From: Mesobacillus campisalis
GTDB lineage: Bacteria; Bacillota; Bacilli; Bacillales; Cytobacillaceae
DNA length: 64,000 nucleotides
NCBI RefSeq assembly: GCF_000986785.1
Contig: NZ_LAYY01000013.1
Location: forward strand, 1 to 64,000
Direction: 5' to 3'
Part shown: positions 55,207-63,693 of the stretch, piece after piece
Position numbering within the stretch: the first letter of the stretch is position 1
Layout of the letters: the number at the start of each line of letters is the position of its first letter
Program-made: the position numbers and the translations under genes
The notes under the pieces: generated by a model
Told to the model about the DNA's origin: nothing
The model's input: the letters and a program-made list of their open reading frames with translations, nothing else
Databases searched by the model: none

Positions 55207-56466
55207 ATGACTGTAGAAAATATTACAAGATTATTAGAAAATGGCGAGCTTCAAGAAGCTCTGGCAGGTTATGAAACCATATTGAAAATTGGGACAGACG
55301 AAGAGAAGTTTTTGCTGGCCGAGGAATTATTCCGGTTTGGATTTCTGGAGGAGACCAGAAAACTGCTGGAGGACCTTCTTCTCAGCTATCCGGATGAAGG
55401 AGAGCTTCTGCTGCTCCTCGCCGAAACACTCCTTGAAATGGATGAAGAAGAACAGGCTATGCTCATGCTTGAGAAAGTCGGTATAGGAGACCAAGAATAT
55501 CCGAGAGCCCTGCTATTGCAGGCAGATCTGTACCAAATGAATGGTTTGTTCGAGGTAAGTGAACAAAAATTGATGAAGGCCAAGCAAATGCTTCCAGATG
55601 AGGTTATCATCGACTTTGCCCTTGCGGAACTGTATGCCCATCAAGGGAGGTTTACCGAGGCAATCCCGGCCTATGAGCTGGTATTGAAAGAGAGACAGGA
55701 GGTTGCCGGCACCAGTCTGCATCAGCGCCTGGCTGAAGCATACAGTGCAGGTGGTTCGTTCGAGGAGGCTCTGCCTTTTTATGAACTGGCACTCGAAGAA
55801 CGTCTTGAAATCAATACCTTATTTGGATATGCCTTTACGGCGCTTCAGGCAGGAAAAAATAAGACGGCGATCGAGAAATTTGAGGAATTAAAAGCCCTTG
55901 ATCCCGAATATCATTCATTATATATTCCTCTTGCCCATGCATATGAACAGGAAGAATTGCTTGAAGAAGCATTTGATACTGTCAAACAGGGCATTGGGCA
56001 GGATGAGTTCAATAAAGATCTTTACTACCGCGGCGGCAAGCTTGCGCTAAAACTTGGGGAGGAAGCGGCAGCGGAAGCGAACCTTCGGGAGGCGCTGGCA
56101 TTGGACCCAGGTTTCACCGAGGGAGCACTTGTCCTGAACAAGCTGCTGCTGAAACAGGAAAGATATCATGATGTTCTCGATCTGATTGAGGCAACGGATT
56201 TAAACGAGGATGAAGAGCCTCAGCTGCTTTGGGACGCTGCTATTGCCCACCACCATATAGAGCAATATTCGCTGGCATTAACCAAATACCAGCAAGCATA
56301 TACTTTTTTTAAAGACAACAAGGATTTTCTCCAGGATTATGGTTATTTTCTAATTGAGGAAGGAAAAATAGCACAGGCTGCCGAAATTTTTAGTAGGCTT
56401 AAAAACATGGATCCCGCAAATGATGAATATCGGGAAGTCCTTGGACGCCTGACGGAGGAGTACTAA
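55207..56466 (+). CDS. ypiA: YpiA, tetratricopeptide repeat protein
   Basis: A 419-residue soluble, acidic protein made of about ten TPR-like helical repeats, seen as recurring patterns such as GRFTEAIPAYELVLK, GSFEEALPFYELALE and AEANLREALALDPG. TPR arrays bind partner proteins; none is identified here. It is conserved before ypiB and after the aro genes in Bacillus. The start follows GGAAGG. Confidence 0.88.
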   Translation: MTVENITRLLENGELQEALAGYETILKIGTDEEKFLLAEELFRFGFLEETRKLLEDLLLSYPDEGELLLLLAETLLEMDEEEQAMLMLEKVGIGDQEYPRALLLQADLYQMNGLFEVSEQKLMKAKQMLPDEVIIDFALAELYAHQGRFTEAIPAYELVLKERQEVAGTSLHQRLAEAYSAGGSFEEALPFYELALEERLEINTLFGYAFTALQAGKNKTAIEKFEELKALDPEYHSLYIPLAHAYEQEELLEEAFDTVKQGIGQDEFNKDLYYRGGKLALKLGEEAAAEANLREALALDPGFTEGALVLNKLLLKQERYHDVLDLIEATDLNEDEEPQLLWDAAIAHHHIEQYSLALTKYQQAYTFFKDNKDFLQDYGYFLIEEGKIAQAAEIFSRLKNMDPANDEYREVLGRLTEEY

Positions 56467-56508
56467 TACCATTAAATTTTCCCATTTACGCAGAGGAGGG
56501 ATTCACCA

Positions 56509-57057
56509 ATGACAACCCCTGTATCTGTCAACGAGAAAAAAGATTTTATCCGCTGGTTTTTGAACCATTACCAACTAAAGAGACGTGAATGCGTCTGGAT
56601 ACTCAATTATCTGATGAGCCATGACCAGCTTATGGAGCGGGTCCACTTTGTTGAGAATGCCCAGTTCTGCCCACGCGGGCTTGTGATGTCCACCCATTGC
56701 ATTGATGAGGTCCCTTTCCGGTTTTACAAGGAAAACATCATGACAACCGATGCCGAAAAATCATTCCATGATATAAGGCTCAATCGCGAAGAAGAAATAT
56801 ACATCCAGCTGAACTTTCATGCATCGAACAAGGCACCGCAGTTCGCAGCCGTACTGGAAGAAAACCCTTATATGCCAAGGCGCCTGCAAATCAGCGAAAA
56901 GGATCGGATCATTGCCGAACGCTTCCTCAGCGAAAGCATCTACCATTTCCAAAAGGAAAAGCTTGTCAGGCTGATTGATGATGCGTTGGACCGGCAGGAT
57001 AAGGAGGCCTTTGTGAGGCTGACTGAACAATTGAAAGAATTGGGACCAGGCCAGTAA
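56509..57057 (+). CDS. ypiB: YpiB (UPF0302; ReoY homologue)
   Basis: A 182-residue protein of the UPF0302 family. The Listeria homologue ReoY promotes ClpCP-dependent turnover of MurA and so limits peptidoglycan synthesis; the same role here is inference. An N-terminal conserved part ([26 protein letters not shown]) precedes a charged C-terminal helix pair. GAGGAGGG gives a strong binding site. It follows ypiA by 42 bases and ends at a strong terminator. Confidence 0.9.
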   Translation: MTTPVSVNEKKDFIRWFLNHYQLKRRECVWILNYLMSHDQLMERVHFVENAQFCPRGLVMSTHCIDEVPFRFYKENIMTTDAEKSFHDIRLNREEEIYIQLNFHASNKAPQFAAVLEENPYMPRRLQISEKDRIIAERFLSESIYHFQKEKLVRLIDDALDRQDKEAFVRLTEQLKELGPGQ

Positions 57058-57086
57058 AAGCTTGCTTACAATCAGCAAGCTTTTTT
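57056..57086 (+). terminator. Terminator after ypiB
   Basis: AAAAGCTTGCT pairs perfectly with AGCAAGCTTTT around TACAATC and is followed by T. Confidence 0.9.
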
Positions 57087-57130
57087 GTTTTTTTATGAGA
57101 TTAGGTATTTATTACTGCACTTAGATAACT

Positions 57131-57250
57131 GTCCAGCTCCAGCGCCTAGCCCCTCGAGTCATAAGCGACTCCAGAATTGAAGGCAAAGAACGCCTTCTAT
57201 TCTGGAGTCGCTTATGCTTGTCGGGGCAGGGCAAGGCGCTTGCGCTTTTC
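57131..57250. repeat. Palindromic Bacillaceae-type intergenic element
   Basis: About 100 bases form nested inverted repeats. An 18-bp perfect stem (57160-57177 with 57199-57216) carries the inner hairpin GAAGGC/GCCTTC (57179-57197) at its tip. The outer arms AGCGCC (57141-57146) and GGCGCT (57235-57240) also pair, with GCCCC/GGGGC between. The end sequences (AGCTCCAGCGCCTAG on the left, AAGGCGCTTGCGCTTTTC on the right) resemble a dispersed repeat I remember from several Bacillaceae genomes. No gene is needed to explain it. Confidence 0.75.
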
Positions 57251-57312
57251 TTATACAATTTTTATCCATAATGGTAAAATGGATAGGAATGAATAAGATG
57301 GAGATGAAATCA

Positions 57313-57774
57313 ATGAGATGGATACCTGATGATATTGCAATGTTCAACAAGTCTTCCGAATATGTAGACACTGCAGTGGTTCCCCTGCTGCCGGTCGCAT
57401 TTGGCGAGGGCATGAAGGAATCGGCAGCCATGACGGACTTTGCCAGCATTCTTACTTCGCAGCTGGAAAGGCAGCTCCAAGGAAGGATTTTGCTGATACC
57501 GGGCCATACCTATTTGAAAAGCAAGCCGGAGGAGGCGGTAAGCCAACTGGAAAAATGGGAAGCCGAGCTGCTGGACAGGCAGTTTAAGCATGTCTTTTAT
57601 GTAACATGCGACTATGATTGGAAACAGAGGGAGGGAGAGCTGAAGGGGACGGTCCTGTGGCTTCCATCATTGCCGCTCGAACAAATGAATGAGGCCTCAA
57701 AAGTGTCTGTCATGGAGGACCAGGTAAGGCAGTTAATGAACCTGTTTATCCAGAAATGGAGGGAAGAAGAATAG
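57313..57774 (+). CDS. ypiF: YpiF (DUF2487)
   Basis: A 153-residue soluble protein starting MRWIPDDIAMF. The family is known by synteny before qcrA in Bacillus and has no assigned function; no catalytic motif is evident. The frame is open upstream into the palindromic element (57214), but the family N-terminus and GGAGAT 7-8 bases upstream support ATG 57313. qcrA follows after 151 bases, so it probably has a separate promoter. Confidence 0.82.
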   Translation: MRWIPDDIAMFNKSSEYVDTAVVPLLPVAFGEGMKESAAMTDFASILTSQLERQLQGRILLIPGHTYLKSKPEEAVSQLEKWEAELLDRQFKHVFYVTCDYDWKQREGELKGTVLWLPSLPLEQMNEASKVSVMEDQVRQLMNLFIQKWREEE

Positions 57775-57925
57775 GTGTTAGATTTCTCACTGCAAAAAAT
57801 GTTTTCAGCATAGTATTATATTGATTTTATAGAAAGATTGATATATCATGATTATGTCCTAGTTTAAATTGTGTGTTCAATTAATGTCCGATGTACTTAA
57901 ATAAGGGAATAGAGGGGGGAAAAGC

Positions 57926-58432
57926 GTGAGCAAAAATCGTGTTTCAAGACGACAATTCTTAAACTACACACTTATGGGTGTAGGCGGTTTCATGGCAGCC
58001 GGAATGATGATGCCGATGGTTCGTTTTGCCGTTGATCCGGTTCTTAAAGCAGGTGCAGAAGGCGATTTCATTGCTACCAAGGTCAAAGTAGCCGATATCA
58101 CCAATGAACCGCAGCGAGTCGATTTCAACTTCGACCAGAAGGATGCCTGGTATGAGTCCGAAGTTACCGGGACGGCATGGGTCTACAAAAATGAAAATGG
58201 GGAAATTATCGCCCTTTCACCTGTTTGTAAGCACCTTGGCTGTACGGTTGACTGGAATGCCGATAAGAAGAACCCAAATATGTTCTTTTGCCCGTGCCAC
58301 TACGGCCTGTATGAGAAAGACGGCACGAACGTTCCAGGCACTCCGCCATTGGCGCCGCTGGATGTTTATCCTCATCAGGAAAAGGATGGCATCTTGTATC
58401 TAGGAAAAGCACAACCACGGGGGGGGGCGTAA
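57926..58432 (+). CDS. qcrA: Menaquinol:cytochrome c reductase Rieske subunit
   Basis: A 168-residue Rieske [2Fe-2S] protein of the bc-type complex. The N-terminal twin-arginine-like SRRQFLNYTLMG and a hydrophobic segment (about 14-31) anchor it through the Tat route. Cluster ligands are C101 and H103 (CKHLGC) and C122 and H125 (CPCHYG); C106 and C124 form the usual disulfide. The GTG start follows GAGGGGGGA. The last codons contain a G9 run (58419-58427) that also forms the qcrB ribosome binding site. Confidence 0.97.
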   Translation: MSKNRVSRRQFLNYTLMGVGGFMAAGMMMPMVRFAVDPVLKAGAEGDFIATKVKVADITNEPQRVDFNFDQKDAWYESEVTGTAWVYKNENGEIIALSPVCKHLGCTVDWNADKKNPNMFFCPCHYGLYEKDGTNVPGTPPLAPLDVYPHQEKDGILYLGKAQPRGGA

Positions 58433-58435
58433 TAA

Positions 58436-59110
58436 TTGATCAACAAAATTTACGATTGGGTAGATGAACGGTTGGATATTACGCCGATGTGGCGTGATAT
58501 AGCCGACCACGAAGTGCCGGAGCACGTCAATCCAGCACACCATTTTTCCGCGTTTGTATACTGCTTTGGCGGATTGACATTTTTCATCACGGTCATTCAG
58601 ATTCTTTCGGGTATGTTCCTGACGATGTACTATGTTCCGGATATCAAGAACGCCTGGGAATCAGTTTATTACCTTCAGAATGAAGTCGCTTTCGGACAAA
58701 TTGTCCGCGGCATGCATCACTGGGGAGCAAGTTTGGTTATCGTCATGATGTTCTTACATACATTGAGGGTGTTTTTCCAGGGAGCTTATAAAAAGCCCCG
58801 TGAATTAAACTGGCTGGTCGGTGTTCTGATTTTCTTCGTTATGCTTGGACTTGGCCTCACAGGCTATTTGCTTCCATGGGATATGAAAGCCCTGTTTGCA
58901 ACGAAGGTTACATTGCAGATCATGGAGGCGGTTCCGCTGATTGGTCCATATCTGAAAATTTTGCTTGCCGGAAGTGCAGATATCGTAGGTGCACAGACAC
59001 TGACTCGATTCTTCGCAATCCATGTTTTCTTCCTGCCAGCAGCGTTGTTCGGTTTGATGGCGGCGCACTTCATCATGATCCGTAAACAAGGTATTTCGGG
59101 TCCTTTGTAA
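58436..59110 (+). CDS. qcrB: Menaquinol:cytochrome c reductase cytochrome b subunit
   Basis: A 224-residue cytochrome b6-type protein with four main membrane helices. Histidines that ligate the two b hemes are in GMHHWGASLVIVMMFLH and RFFAIHVFFLPAALF. It is almost identical to the remembered B. subtilis protein. The TTG start lies 8 bases after the G9 run at the end of qcrA. A 71-base gap separates it from qcrC. Confidence 0.97.
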   Translation: MINKIYDWVDERLDITPMWRDIADHEVPEHVNPAHHFSAFVYCFGGLTFFITVIQILSGMFLTMYYVPDIKNAWESVYYLQNEVAFGQIVRGMHHWGASLVIVMMFLHTLRVFFQGAYKKPRELNWLVGVLIFFVMLGLGLTGYLLPWDMKALFATKVTLQIMEAVPLIGPYLKILLAGSADIVGAQTLTRFFAIHVFFLPAALFGLMAAHFIMIRKQGISGPL

Positions 59111-59181
59111 GATTGCTTTAGATAATGTTGTCCGGATGATATGTTTCGTACAACTTCACGGAAAAAGGAGGGGATTGCTCG

Positions 59182-59937
59182 ATGCATCGTGGTAAAGGGA
59201 TGAAATTCGTAGGTGACTCACGTGTCCCTGCTGAAAGAAAACCTAATATTCCGAAGGATTATTCGGAATATCCTGGTAAAACGGAAGCTTTCTGGCCGAA
59301 CTTCCTCTTGAAGGAATGGCTTGTGGGCGCAGTATTCCTTGTCGGTTTCCTGTGTCTTACTGTGGCTCACCAACCGCCGCTTGAGAGGGTAGCAGATCCG
59401 ACGGATACTGCCTACATACCACTGCCTGACTGGTACTTCCTGTTTTTATACCAATTATTGAAATATTCTTTCGCGGCAGGCCCGTACACAATCGTAGGTG
59501 CACTGGTCATGCCTGGCCTTGCGTTCGGAGCATTAATGCTTGCTCCATTTATCGACCGCGGACCGGAGAGACGTCCTTCCAAGCGTCCGCTTGCGACTGG
59601 ATTCATGCTCCTTGCGGTTGCGTCCATCTTCTATTTGACCTGGGAATCCGTTGACCAGACGGACTGGGAAGCAAAGGAACAAATGGGTGCTATTTCGGAT
59701 GTTGAGATTGACAAGGCAGCTGAGGGCTATTTAATTGCCGAGCAGAATACATGCTTAAGCTGTCATGGGGGAGAGCTTGGCGGTGCCAGCGGTCCTAAGC
59801 TGACTCAAACAGGTTTGACAGCTGAGGAAATTGCTGAAATTGCGGTCAATGGCCAAGGCGCCATGCCAGCAGGAGTCTTTAAAGGCACTGAAGAAGAACT
59901 TCAAATCATGTCGGAGTTCATTGCCAATTTGGAATAA
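59182..59937 (+). CDS. qcrC: Menaquinol:cytochrome c reductase cytochrome b/c subunit
   Basis: A 251-residue fusion typical of Bacillus: an N-terminal subunit-IV-like part with three membrane helices (about 40-170, including LPDWYFLFLYQLLKY) joined to a C-terminal cytochrome c domain with one heme site, C191-C194-H195 (CLSCH), outside the membrane. Heme attachment there would need ResABC. The start follows AAAGGAGGGG. A terminator follows at once. Confidence 0.97.
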   Translation: MHRGKGMKFVGDSRVPAERKPNIPKDYSEYPGKTEAFWPNFLLKEWLVGAVFLVGFLCLTVAHQPPLERVADPTDTAYIPLPDWYFLFLYQLLKYSFAAGPYTIVGALVMPGLAFGALMLAPFIDRGPERRPSKRPLATGFMLLAVASIFYLTWESVDQTDWEAKEQMGAISDVEIDKAAEGYLIAEQNTCLSCHGGELGGASGPKLTQTGLTAEEIAEIAVNGQGAMPAGVFKGTEEELQIMSEFIANLE

Positions 59938-59945
59938 CTTACATG

Positions 59946-59977
59946 AAACTGGCGGGATCCTTCCCGCCAGTTTTTTT
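59946..59977 (+). terminator. Terminator of qcrABC
   Basis: AAACTGGCGGGA pairs perfectly with TCCCGCCAGTTT around TCCT and is followed by T. Confidence 0.93.
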
Positions 59978-60002
59978 AAAAATTAGAAAGTGTGGATATA
60001 AT

Positions 60003-60614
60003 ATGAAAGCTCAGCTTTATCCTTTGCTGGCGAGCAAGCCGTTTTTATGGATGCTGCTCGTGATCAACATTTTCGGCACCCTTTATGGCTATTTGTGGTA
60101 TGGTTCCCAGCTTGCCGATACCCCGGCTGTATTCTTGCCGTTTGTTCCGGACAGCCCTACTGCGAGCCTGTTTTTTGTATTTGTACTAGCTGCATTCATA
60201 GCGGGGAAAAATTGGCCGCTCATGGAAGCCCTGGCTGTTGTCACCCTGTTCAAATATGGGATTTGGGCCGTAGTCATGAACATGCTCGTTCTTATCACCT
60301 CAGGGTATTTGCACTGGACGGGCTATATGCTTATGGCTTCCCACTTGGCGATGGCGGTTCAGGGTATACTGTATGCCCCTTTTTATCGGTATAAACTTTG
60401 GCATTTGGCTGTGGCAGGCATTGTTGCCCTGCATAATGAAATCATTGATTATGTGTTTATGATGATGCCAAGGTATCAGCAGCTTTCCTTGTATATGAAA
60501 GAGATTGCCTATTTTACTTTTTGGCTTAGCATTCTTTCAATTGGTGTTGGCTATTATTTGGTCCTGCGCAAAAACCGCTTTTCCCTGGAGCTGGTTTCCA
60601 AACCGCAGAAATAG
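60003..60614 (+). CDS. ypjA: YpjA (DUF1405), membrane protein
   Basis: A 203-residue protein with about six hydrophobic helices. The family is conserved after qcrC in Bacillus; its function is unknown. ATG at 60003 is chosen: an in-frame ATG at 59943 lies inside the qcr terminator and has no binding site. A hairpin (ATAGGAAGC/GCTTCCTAT, 60611-60643) with a poor T run follows the gene and may be a weak terminator. Confidence 0.85.
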   Translation: MKAQLYPLLASKPFLWMLLVINIFGTLYGYLWYGSQLADTPAVFLPFVPDSPTASLFFVFVLAAFIAGKNWPLMEALAVVTLFKYGIWAVVMNMLVLITSGYLHWTGYMLMASHLAMAVQGILYAPFYRYKLWHLAVAGIVALHNEIIDYVFMMMPRYQQLSLYMKEIAYFTFWLSILSIGVGYYLVLRKNRFSLELVSKPQK

Positions 60615-60657
60615 GAAGCACGGCGTATTGCCGGGCTTCCTATTTGCATTTAATATG

Positions 60658-60686
60658 GTCTATCCTTGCCCTGTCTCTCATACATA
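60658..60686 (+). promoter_or_regulatory. Possible σE promoter of ypjB
   Basis: CATACATA (60679-60686) is an excellent σE -10 element, with GTCTAT (60658-60663) as a moderate -35 15 bases upstream; the ypjB start is 28 bases downstream. Confidence 0.45.
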
Positions 60687-60714
60687 TTAATAGTATTTAG
60701 AGGGGGGGACAGGA

Positions 60715-61515
60715 ATGAGCGCAAGGATTGTAACAGGATTGATTGTTTCGGTGTTCCTTTTGCTGGCACCGTTGGCTGCATATGCTGGAAAGAAACCTTC
60801 AGTTGAAAAATTGGACAACATTTCTGATGAAGCCCTGCAAATGGTAAGGATTCACCGATATGCGGAAGCAAAAAAGTTACTGGACCAGTTCGAGGGAGAG
60901 TTTCTATCCGAGGCAGGAGGAAGATTTGTTTTCTCGATGGACGAGCTTAGGATTCTTACCAACGCCTATGATGAAGCCATTGAAGCTGCAGCAAGCCCCA
61001 AGATGGAACATAAGGAGCGGATCGATAAGGTAACAAAATTCCGCCTTGTGATCGATGCAATGCTGTCCAACCATCAGCCCTTGTGGACAGAGCTGGAGGA
61101 GCCGATCATGACTGTATTCAACGGGATGAAACAGGCGGCTGAGAAAGGGGATCAGGAAGATTTTCAGGCTAACCTGGATTCTTTTTTGTCTTTATATCAT
61201 ATGATTTATCCTAGTTTGAAAATAGATATTCCTCCTGAAAGGATTCATCAGCTTAATGCCAGGGTAAACTATATAGACCACTACCGTCCTGATTTACTAT
61301 CAGAAGGCTCAAGCCAGGATCAGCTGGCGGCTTTGGAAGCTGATTTAAAAAATATTTTTGATGGAATGACGGAGGATGAAACAGATCCTTCTTTATGGTG
61401 GGTCATCATCTCCACAGGGAGCATTATTATTCTGACTTTGTCCTATGTTGGCTGGAGAAAGTACCAGGCAGAGCGCGAAAAACGTAAGAACCGTCTTAAA
61501 GGACGAAAAAATTGA
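60715..61515 (+). CDS. ypjB: Sporulation protein YpjB
   Basis: A 266-residue protein of the YpjB sporulation family. It has a signal sequence (about 1-23), a mainly helical extracytoplasmic domain and one C-terminal membrane segment (about 224-242) with a basic cytoplasmic tail. Its biochemical role is unknown. ATG follows AGGGGGGGACAGGA. A σE-like promoter lies just upstream. Confidence 0.88.
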   Translation: MSARIVTGLIVSVFLLLAPLAAYAGKKPSVEKLDNISDEALQMVRIHRYAEAKKLLDQFEGEFLSEAGGRFVFSMDELRILTNAYDEAIEAAASPKMEHKERIDKVTKFRLVIDAMLSNHQPLWTELEEPIMTVFNGMKQAAEKGDQEDFQANLDSFLSLYHMIYPSLKIDIPPERIHQLNARVNYIDHYRPDLLSEGSSQDQLAALEADLKNIFDGMTEDETDPSLWWVIISTGSIIILTLSYVGWRKYQAEREKRKNRLKGRKN

Positions 61516-61574
61516 CATGCTTTTTCTTCCTTTATAAAATATAAGTAACATCATGATATGAAGGAGGATATCCA

Positions 61575-62249
61575 TTGTTTTTAATCTATTTCGCGATCAT
61601 CATCCTGATTCCGCTTTGGGCACAGATGCGGGTAAAGGGAGCATATAAAAAGTACTCACAGGTGCCTTCATCATCCCAGATGCGGGGAGCAGAGGTAGCG
61701 AGGAAAATCCTTGACGATAACGGCCTTTACCATGTAGGCATCGAAGAGACAAGGGGATACCTAAGTGACCATTATGACCCGCGGTCCAAGACGGTCCGAT
61801 TGTCTTCCGATAATTTTCATGGCCATTCCGTTGCGGCTGCCGCAATCGCAGCCCATGAAGTAGGCCATGCCATCCAGGATCAGGAAGAATATGCTTTCAT
61901 GCGCTTCCGCCACACTCTTGTCCCGGTTGCCAATTTGGGTTCAAACTTTGCCTGGATATTGGTCATGATCGGAATCTTTGCCTCTATGTCGAACATGCTT
62001 CTTTTAGGAATTTTATTTATGGCTGGGGCGGTTCTCTTTCAGCTTGTTACCCTGCCTGTGGAATTCAATGCCTCCAACCGGGCGATGGAACAGGTGGTCA
62101 GTGCGGGCATTATCCGCAATGACGAGGAGCGCGAGACCAGAAAGGTGCTAAACGCCGCAGCACTTACTTATGTTGCCGCCGCAGCTGTTGCCGTCCTTGA
62201 ACTGTTGAGGCTGGTCATGATTTATACTGGGATGACTAGGGAAGAATAG
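61575..62249 (+). CDS. Zinc metallopeptidase (YugP family)
   Basis: A 224-residue membrane metallopeptidase. The catalytic HEVGH motif is at 94-98 (AAHEVGHAIQD); the third ligand is probably the glutamate or asparagine in LPVEFNASNRAME. Four hydrophobic segments are visible (about 1-18, 120-145, 150-170 and 195-215). The substrate is unknown. The TTG start follows AAGGAGGATATCC. I recall the B. subtilis relative yugP at another place, so this position is unusual relative to that genome. Confidence 0.88.
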   Translation: MFLIYFAIIILIPLWAQMRVKGAYKKYSQVPSSSQMRGAEVARKILDDNGLYHVGIEETRGYLSDHYDPRSKTVRLSSDNFHGHSVAAAAIAAHEVGHAIQDQEEYAFMRFRHTLVPVANLGSNFAWILVMIGIFASMSNMLLLGILFMAGAVLFQLVTLPVEFNASNRAMEQVVSAGIIRNDEERETRKVLNAAALTYVAAAAVAVLELLRLVMIYTGMTREE

Positions 62250-62277
62250 AAGGAAGTTGTTCTTTTATAAAAAAGTA

Positions 62278-62308
62278 AAACTCGCCAATGCTATTGGCGA
62301 GTTTCTTT
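62278..62308 (+). terminator. Terminator after the metallopeptidase gene
   Basis: AAACTCGCCAAT pairs perfectly with ATTGGCGAGTTT around GCT. Confidence 0.88.
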
Positions 62309-62355
62309 ATATTAAAAAAGATATCTTGCTTCAATATAGCAATCAGCCAATTGAA

Positions 62356-62550
62356 GATAAGCGGAGATTTTTCCGTTATATTCAAAATGACCCACGTTTC
62401 GGTGTATTTAAGGGGAGGTTGTCCGGTTAGGTAAAGCAAAATCTCCTATTTTCGTGATTTTCGAGGGAATAGGCGGAATCTCTCCGTCTATTTAAGCCTT
62501 TTTTAATAATTATTTACTAATAAGAGAAGTTTCTCCGTCTATTTATCAGG
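62356..62550. repeat. Four-dyad intergenic element, copy 2
   Basis: Between the metallopeptidase terminator and the 3' end of the YitT gene lie four cores like those of copy 1. Their CCG positions are 62373, 62423, 62484 and 62535 (intervals 50, 61, 51); the third reads CGGAATCTCTCCGTCTATTTA-like sequence. Copy 1 has CCG-equivalents at 747, 798, 859 and 910 (51, 61, 51). Sequence between cores is poorly conserved. The 381-base gap holds the terminator, this element and nothing else I can support. Confidence 0.65.
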
Positions 62551-62630
62551 TCAGGTGCCTAACTTGTTCCAACAACTGATAAGTGCGGACACGCTTGATT
62601 CCAGACCCGGGGATTCCAGCGCTTTTCTGA

Positions 62631-63503
62631 TTATCTTTCAATTGGCCGCTTGTTTTCATCCAGGGTGAACCCTTCGCCCAAGACATCGTGAACGACGGTC
62701 ACCGATACAAACGCGTGGGGGTCGACGGAATTGATAACACTTTTCAACCGGACAATTTCATTTTTGGCTACTACACAATAAAGGACATTACGCTCCTGTT
62801 TGGTGAAAGACCCCATTCCTTTTAAAATGGTTGCTCCCCGGTCCATTTCCTTCAGGATTTTTTCGGCAATGGCTTCGTTTTTGTCAGAGATAATCATTGC
62901 TCCCCGGGCCGCGTACGCACCTTCTTGCATGAAATCAATCACCCGTGCTCCAATAAACACAACGACGAGGGTATACATTGCCTCACGGTAATCCAAATAG
63001 GTAATCAGGGAAAGGGCAATGACGCAAAAATCAAACATGAACATGGTGCGTCCCATTGTCCAGCCAAAATATTTTTGAGCCAGCCGGGCAATGATGTCCA
63101 CACCTCCTGTCGTACCGCCAAACCTGAAGATAATCCCCAGCCCGATTCCAATAAAGGCGCCGGCAAATAAGGCGGCTAAAAAGAGGTCTTCGTATAGGGG
63201 CATCTCAATCTGGTATTTTTGGAAAACGGCCAAAAAAAGCGACACGCCAAGAGTTCCGATAATGGTATATAAAAACACGCTTCTTCCCAGCAGCTTCCAG
63301 CCAATAAAGAAAAGCGGAATATTCAATATCAGATTTGTAATGGCAGGATTCCAGTTGAAAACAAAGTAAAGTAAAAGAGTGATGCCTGTAAATCCGCCTT
63401 CGGCAAGATTGTTCTGCATGTTGAAATGGACCAGTCCGAATGAGAAGATTGCTGCCCCTATGAGGATAAAGAAAATGTTTTTAATTTTTAAGTTCAGGAT
63501 CAA
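62631..63503 (-). CDS. ypjC: YitT-family membrane protein (YpjC-like)
   Basis: A 290-residue protein with five or six N-terminal membrane helices (about 8-175) and a C-terminal cytoplasmic DUF2179 domain (about 205-285, GATILKGMGSFTKQERNVLYCVV). The family is widespread in Firmicutes; transport or signalling roles are suggested but unproven. The TTG at 63503 on the minus strand lies 8 bases after GGGAGG and is preferred to the ATG at 63530. It is convergent with the metallopeptidase gene and divergent from mazG. The symbol rests on its place before mazG. Confidence 0.83.
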   Translation of the reverse strand: MILNLKIKNIFFILIGAAIFSFGLVHFNMQNNLAEGGFTGITLLLYFVFNWNPAITNLILNIPLFFIGWKLLGRSVFLYTIIGTLGVSLFLAVFQKYQIEMPLYEDLFLAALFAGAFIGIGLGIIFRFGGTTGGVDIIARLAQKYFGWTMGRTMFMFDFCVIALSLITYLDYREAMYTLVVVFIGARVIDFMQEGAYAARGAMIISDKNEAIAEKILKEMDRGATILKGMGSFTKQERNVLYCVVAKNEIVRLKSVINSVDPHAFVSVTVVHDVLGEGFTLDENKRPIER

Positions 63504-63693
63504 AAGCGTTTCCTCCCTGCCTAATTCCATGATTGCAACAATCGCGTTCCATTATATAAAATAACACATATTGGGGCATTCTTTTACAGTATCACCTTTT
63601 TTATCAAAAATATTTGTCAAAACCTGCACTGTAGGCTAACATCAAAAAGAGATGTTTATCCATATTTAAGAATGACCATACGAGGTGTAAGCA

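Noticed and set aside
57214-57312. Longer ypiF reading into the palindromic element
   Set aside because: The upstream part is encoded by the repeat and a GGAGAT site precedes the family N-terminus at 57313.
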